A stretch of DNA of 64,000 nt, from contig PALG01000020.1 in assembly GCA_002707025.1 (NCBI GenBank), positions 186,001 through 250,000 on the forward strand, read 5' to 3'. The first letter of the stretch is position 1; the number at the start of each line of letters is the position of its first letter. The translations under genes were made by a program, and so were the position numbers. Positions 63,160-64,000 of this stretch are shown here, piece after piece. The notes beneath the pieces were generated by a model. It did not search any database, was not told where the DNA came from, and saw only the letters and a program-made list of their open reading frames with translations. Origin of the DNA: Flavobacteriaceae bacterium (lineage in GTDB: Bacteria; Bacteroidota; Bacteroidia; Flavobacteriales; Flavobacteriaceae).

Positions 63160-63648
63160 ATGAAAACACTTTATATGGTACGGCACGCAAAGTCGTCCTG
63201 GAAACACGATGTTATAGACCATAAGCGTCCCCTAAAAAAAAGGGGGCATAACGATGGCGCCTTAATCTCTAAATATGTTTCAGAGAATTTTGACCTACCG
63301 CAACAAATAGTTACCAGTGATGCTGAAAGGGCTTTAACTACAGCAAAGTACTTTAAAGGTGCTTTTCAGATTTCAGAAAAAGACTTTAAGATAACTCACG
63401 AATTATACGATTTTAGTGGTCATAGAGTCATGGAAACCATAAAAGGACTCGATGACAGCTTGGATACCGTAATGATTGTTGGGCATAATCACGCCTTTAC
63501 TTCCATAGCCAACATGTTGGGGAATAAATACATCGACAATGTGCCTACCTGCGGATTTGTAAAATTGCAGTTTAAAGAAACACAATGGAGTAAAATTACC
63601 ACGGGCACTACCGAAAACACTATTTTTCCTCGGGACCTTAAAAAATAA
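63160..63648 (+). CDS. sixA: SixA-like histidine phosphatase
   Basis: A 162-residue member of the histidine phosphatase superfamily. The active-site RHA motif is [20 protein letters not shown] (about 6-25), with [14 protein letters not shown] and [15 protein letters not shown] carrying the second catalytic His. SixA removes phosphate from histidine of phosphorelay proteins in E. coli; the target here is unknown. The start was taken at ATG 63160 because the upstream frame lacks a conserved beginning. Its stop overlaps the ppk1 start by one base (TAATG). Confidence 0.9.
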   Translation: MKTLYMVRHAKSSWKHDVIDHKRPLKKRGHNDGALISKYVSENFDLPQQIVTSDAERALTTAKYFKGAFQISEKDFKITHELYDFSGHRVMETIKGLDDSLDTVMIVGHNHAFTSIANMLGNKYIDNVPTCGFVKLQFKETQWSKITTGTTENTIFPRDLKK

Positions 63649-64000
63649 TGAATTTGATATCTAAGTCTAAAAAGAATCACCACGCCTATTTCAATAGGGA
63701 TATAAGTTGGCTTCAGTTTAATGCACGGGTATTGCAGGAGGCAGAAGACCCTACCGTTCCATTATTGGAACGACTTCGTTTTTTAGGGATTTTTTCAAAT
63801 AATCTGGATGAATTCTTTAAAGTACGCTACGCGACCATAAAACGGATTGTGGAAGCTGGTAAAGAAGGCAAAAGTGAATTGGGCGGTGTGGCTGCAAGTG
63901 ATTTAATGGAAAAAATCACACAAACAGTGATTGACCATCAGCAACAAAGTATGAACATCTTGCGGGATATTGAATCCCAATTGGAAAAAGAGGATATTTA
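63648..64000 (+). CDS. ppk1: Polyphosphate kinase 1, N-terminal part (cut by window edge)
   Basis: The first 117 codons of PPK1, which polymerises the gamma-phosphate of ATP into polyphosphate. The N-domain opening [20 protein letters not shown] and following [20 protein letters not shown] are diagnostic. The catalytic domains lie beyond the window. Overlap with sixA by one base suggests translational coupling, and pairing of sixA with ppk1 is common in Bacteroidota. Confidence 0.95.
   Translation, partial: MNLISKSKKNHHAYFNRDISWLQFNARVLQEAEDPTVPLLERLRFLGIFSNNLDEFFKVRYATIKRIVEAGKEGKSELGGVAASDLMEKITQTVIDHQQQSMNILRDIESQLEKEDI

Noticed and set aside
1-64000. CRISPR arrays, tRNA or rRNA genes, insertion sequences, prophage
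   Set aside because: No regularly spaced repeats, cloverleaf-like segments, rRNA sequence, transposase or integrase were seen in the window.

Overview
The window is a contiguous stretch of a Flavobacteriaceae (Bacteroidota) chromosome. Supporting signs are the low GC content, promoters of the Bacteroidota type (TANNTTTG boxes, no Shine-Dalgarno dependence), an LpxC-FabZ fusion, a ResB-CcsA fusion, the type IX secretion genes porX and porQ, many short lipoproteins with a Cys lipobox, and a geranylgeranylglyceryl-phosphate-type UbiA enzyme. I do not assign a genus. There are no rRNA or tRNA genes, insertion sequences, phage genes or CRISPR arrays. Almost all of it looks like core chromosome with a few accessory insertions.

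Layout. 1-6.4 kb: aroB (cut by the left edge), proline dehydrogenase, a TPR/AraC-type sensor regulator, a small DUF4258-like protein with an alanine-dehydrogenase-like enzyme, an overlapping lipoprotein/membrane-protein pair, and tsaE. 6.5-15.7 kb: porX, then an envelope operon of an HD hydrolase, lpxD, lpxC-fabZ, lpxA, efp, a lipoprotein that looks inserted, a second LpxD-like acyltransferase and an NTF2-like protein. 15.7-21.3 kb: sucD, fabG, a MIDAS-bearing membrane protein, a prohibitin-like protein, a small outer-membrane barrel and aroQ. 21.3-28 kb: lpd, two msrB genes (cytosolic and lipoprotein forms), a lipoprotein, an M48 protease, a UMF1-type MFS transporter and a three-repeat lipoprotein. 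28-38 kb (minus strand): a permease, a sodium/solute symporter with a tiny partner ORF, a PIG-L deacetylase, a short MscS, a lipoprotein, maf, UbiA, a KdsC-like phosphatase and a DUF2520 protein. 38-47.5 kb: ccsBA, a 7TM sensor, fumC, a small membrane protein, and an ECF sigma / membrane regulator / two adhesin-like proteins operon. 47.7-57.3 kb: lon, porQ-cmk, two candidate small ORFs, rpsA with a structured leader, pyrR-pyrB, a STAS-like protein and rnz. 57.3-60 kb: an arsenic-resistance operon with two matching operators. 60-64 kb: nudK, a CarboxypepD_reg-like protein, a transglutaminase-like protein, small membrane proteins, pdxH, sixA and the start of ppk1.

Functional themes are lipid A and fatty-acid synthesis (lpxD, lpxC-fabZ, lpxA, fabG), gliding/type IX secretion (porX, porQ), cytochrome c maturation, methionine-sulfoxide repair in two compartments, and arsenic detoxification. 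The observations most worth following up are small and regulatory: the overlapping gene pair at 5.2-5.85 kb, the 43-aa partner of the symporter, the tandem small ORFs at 52.0-52.3 kb, the rpsA leader, and the paired ars operators with the cysteine-tailed DUF6428-like protein. No large undescribed multi-gene system is evident.
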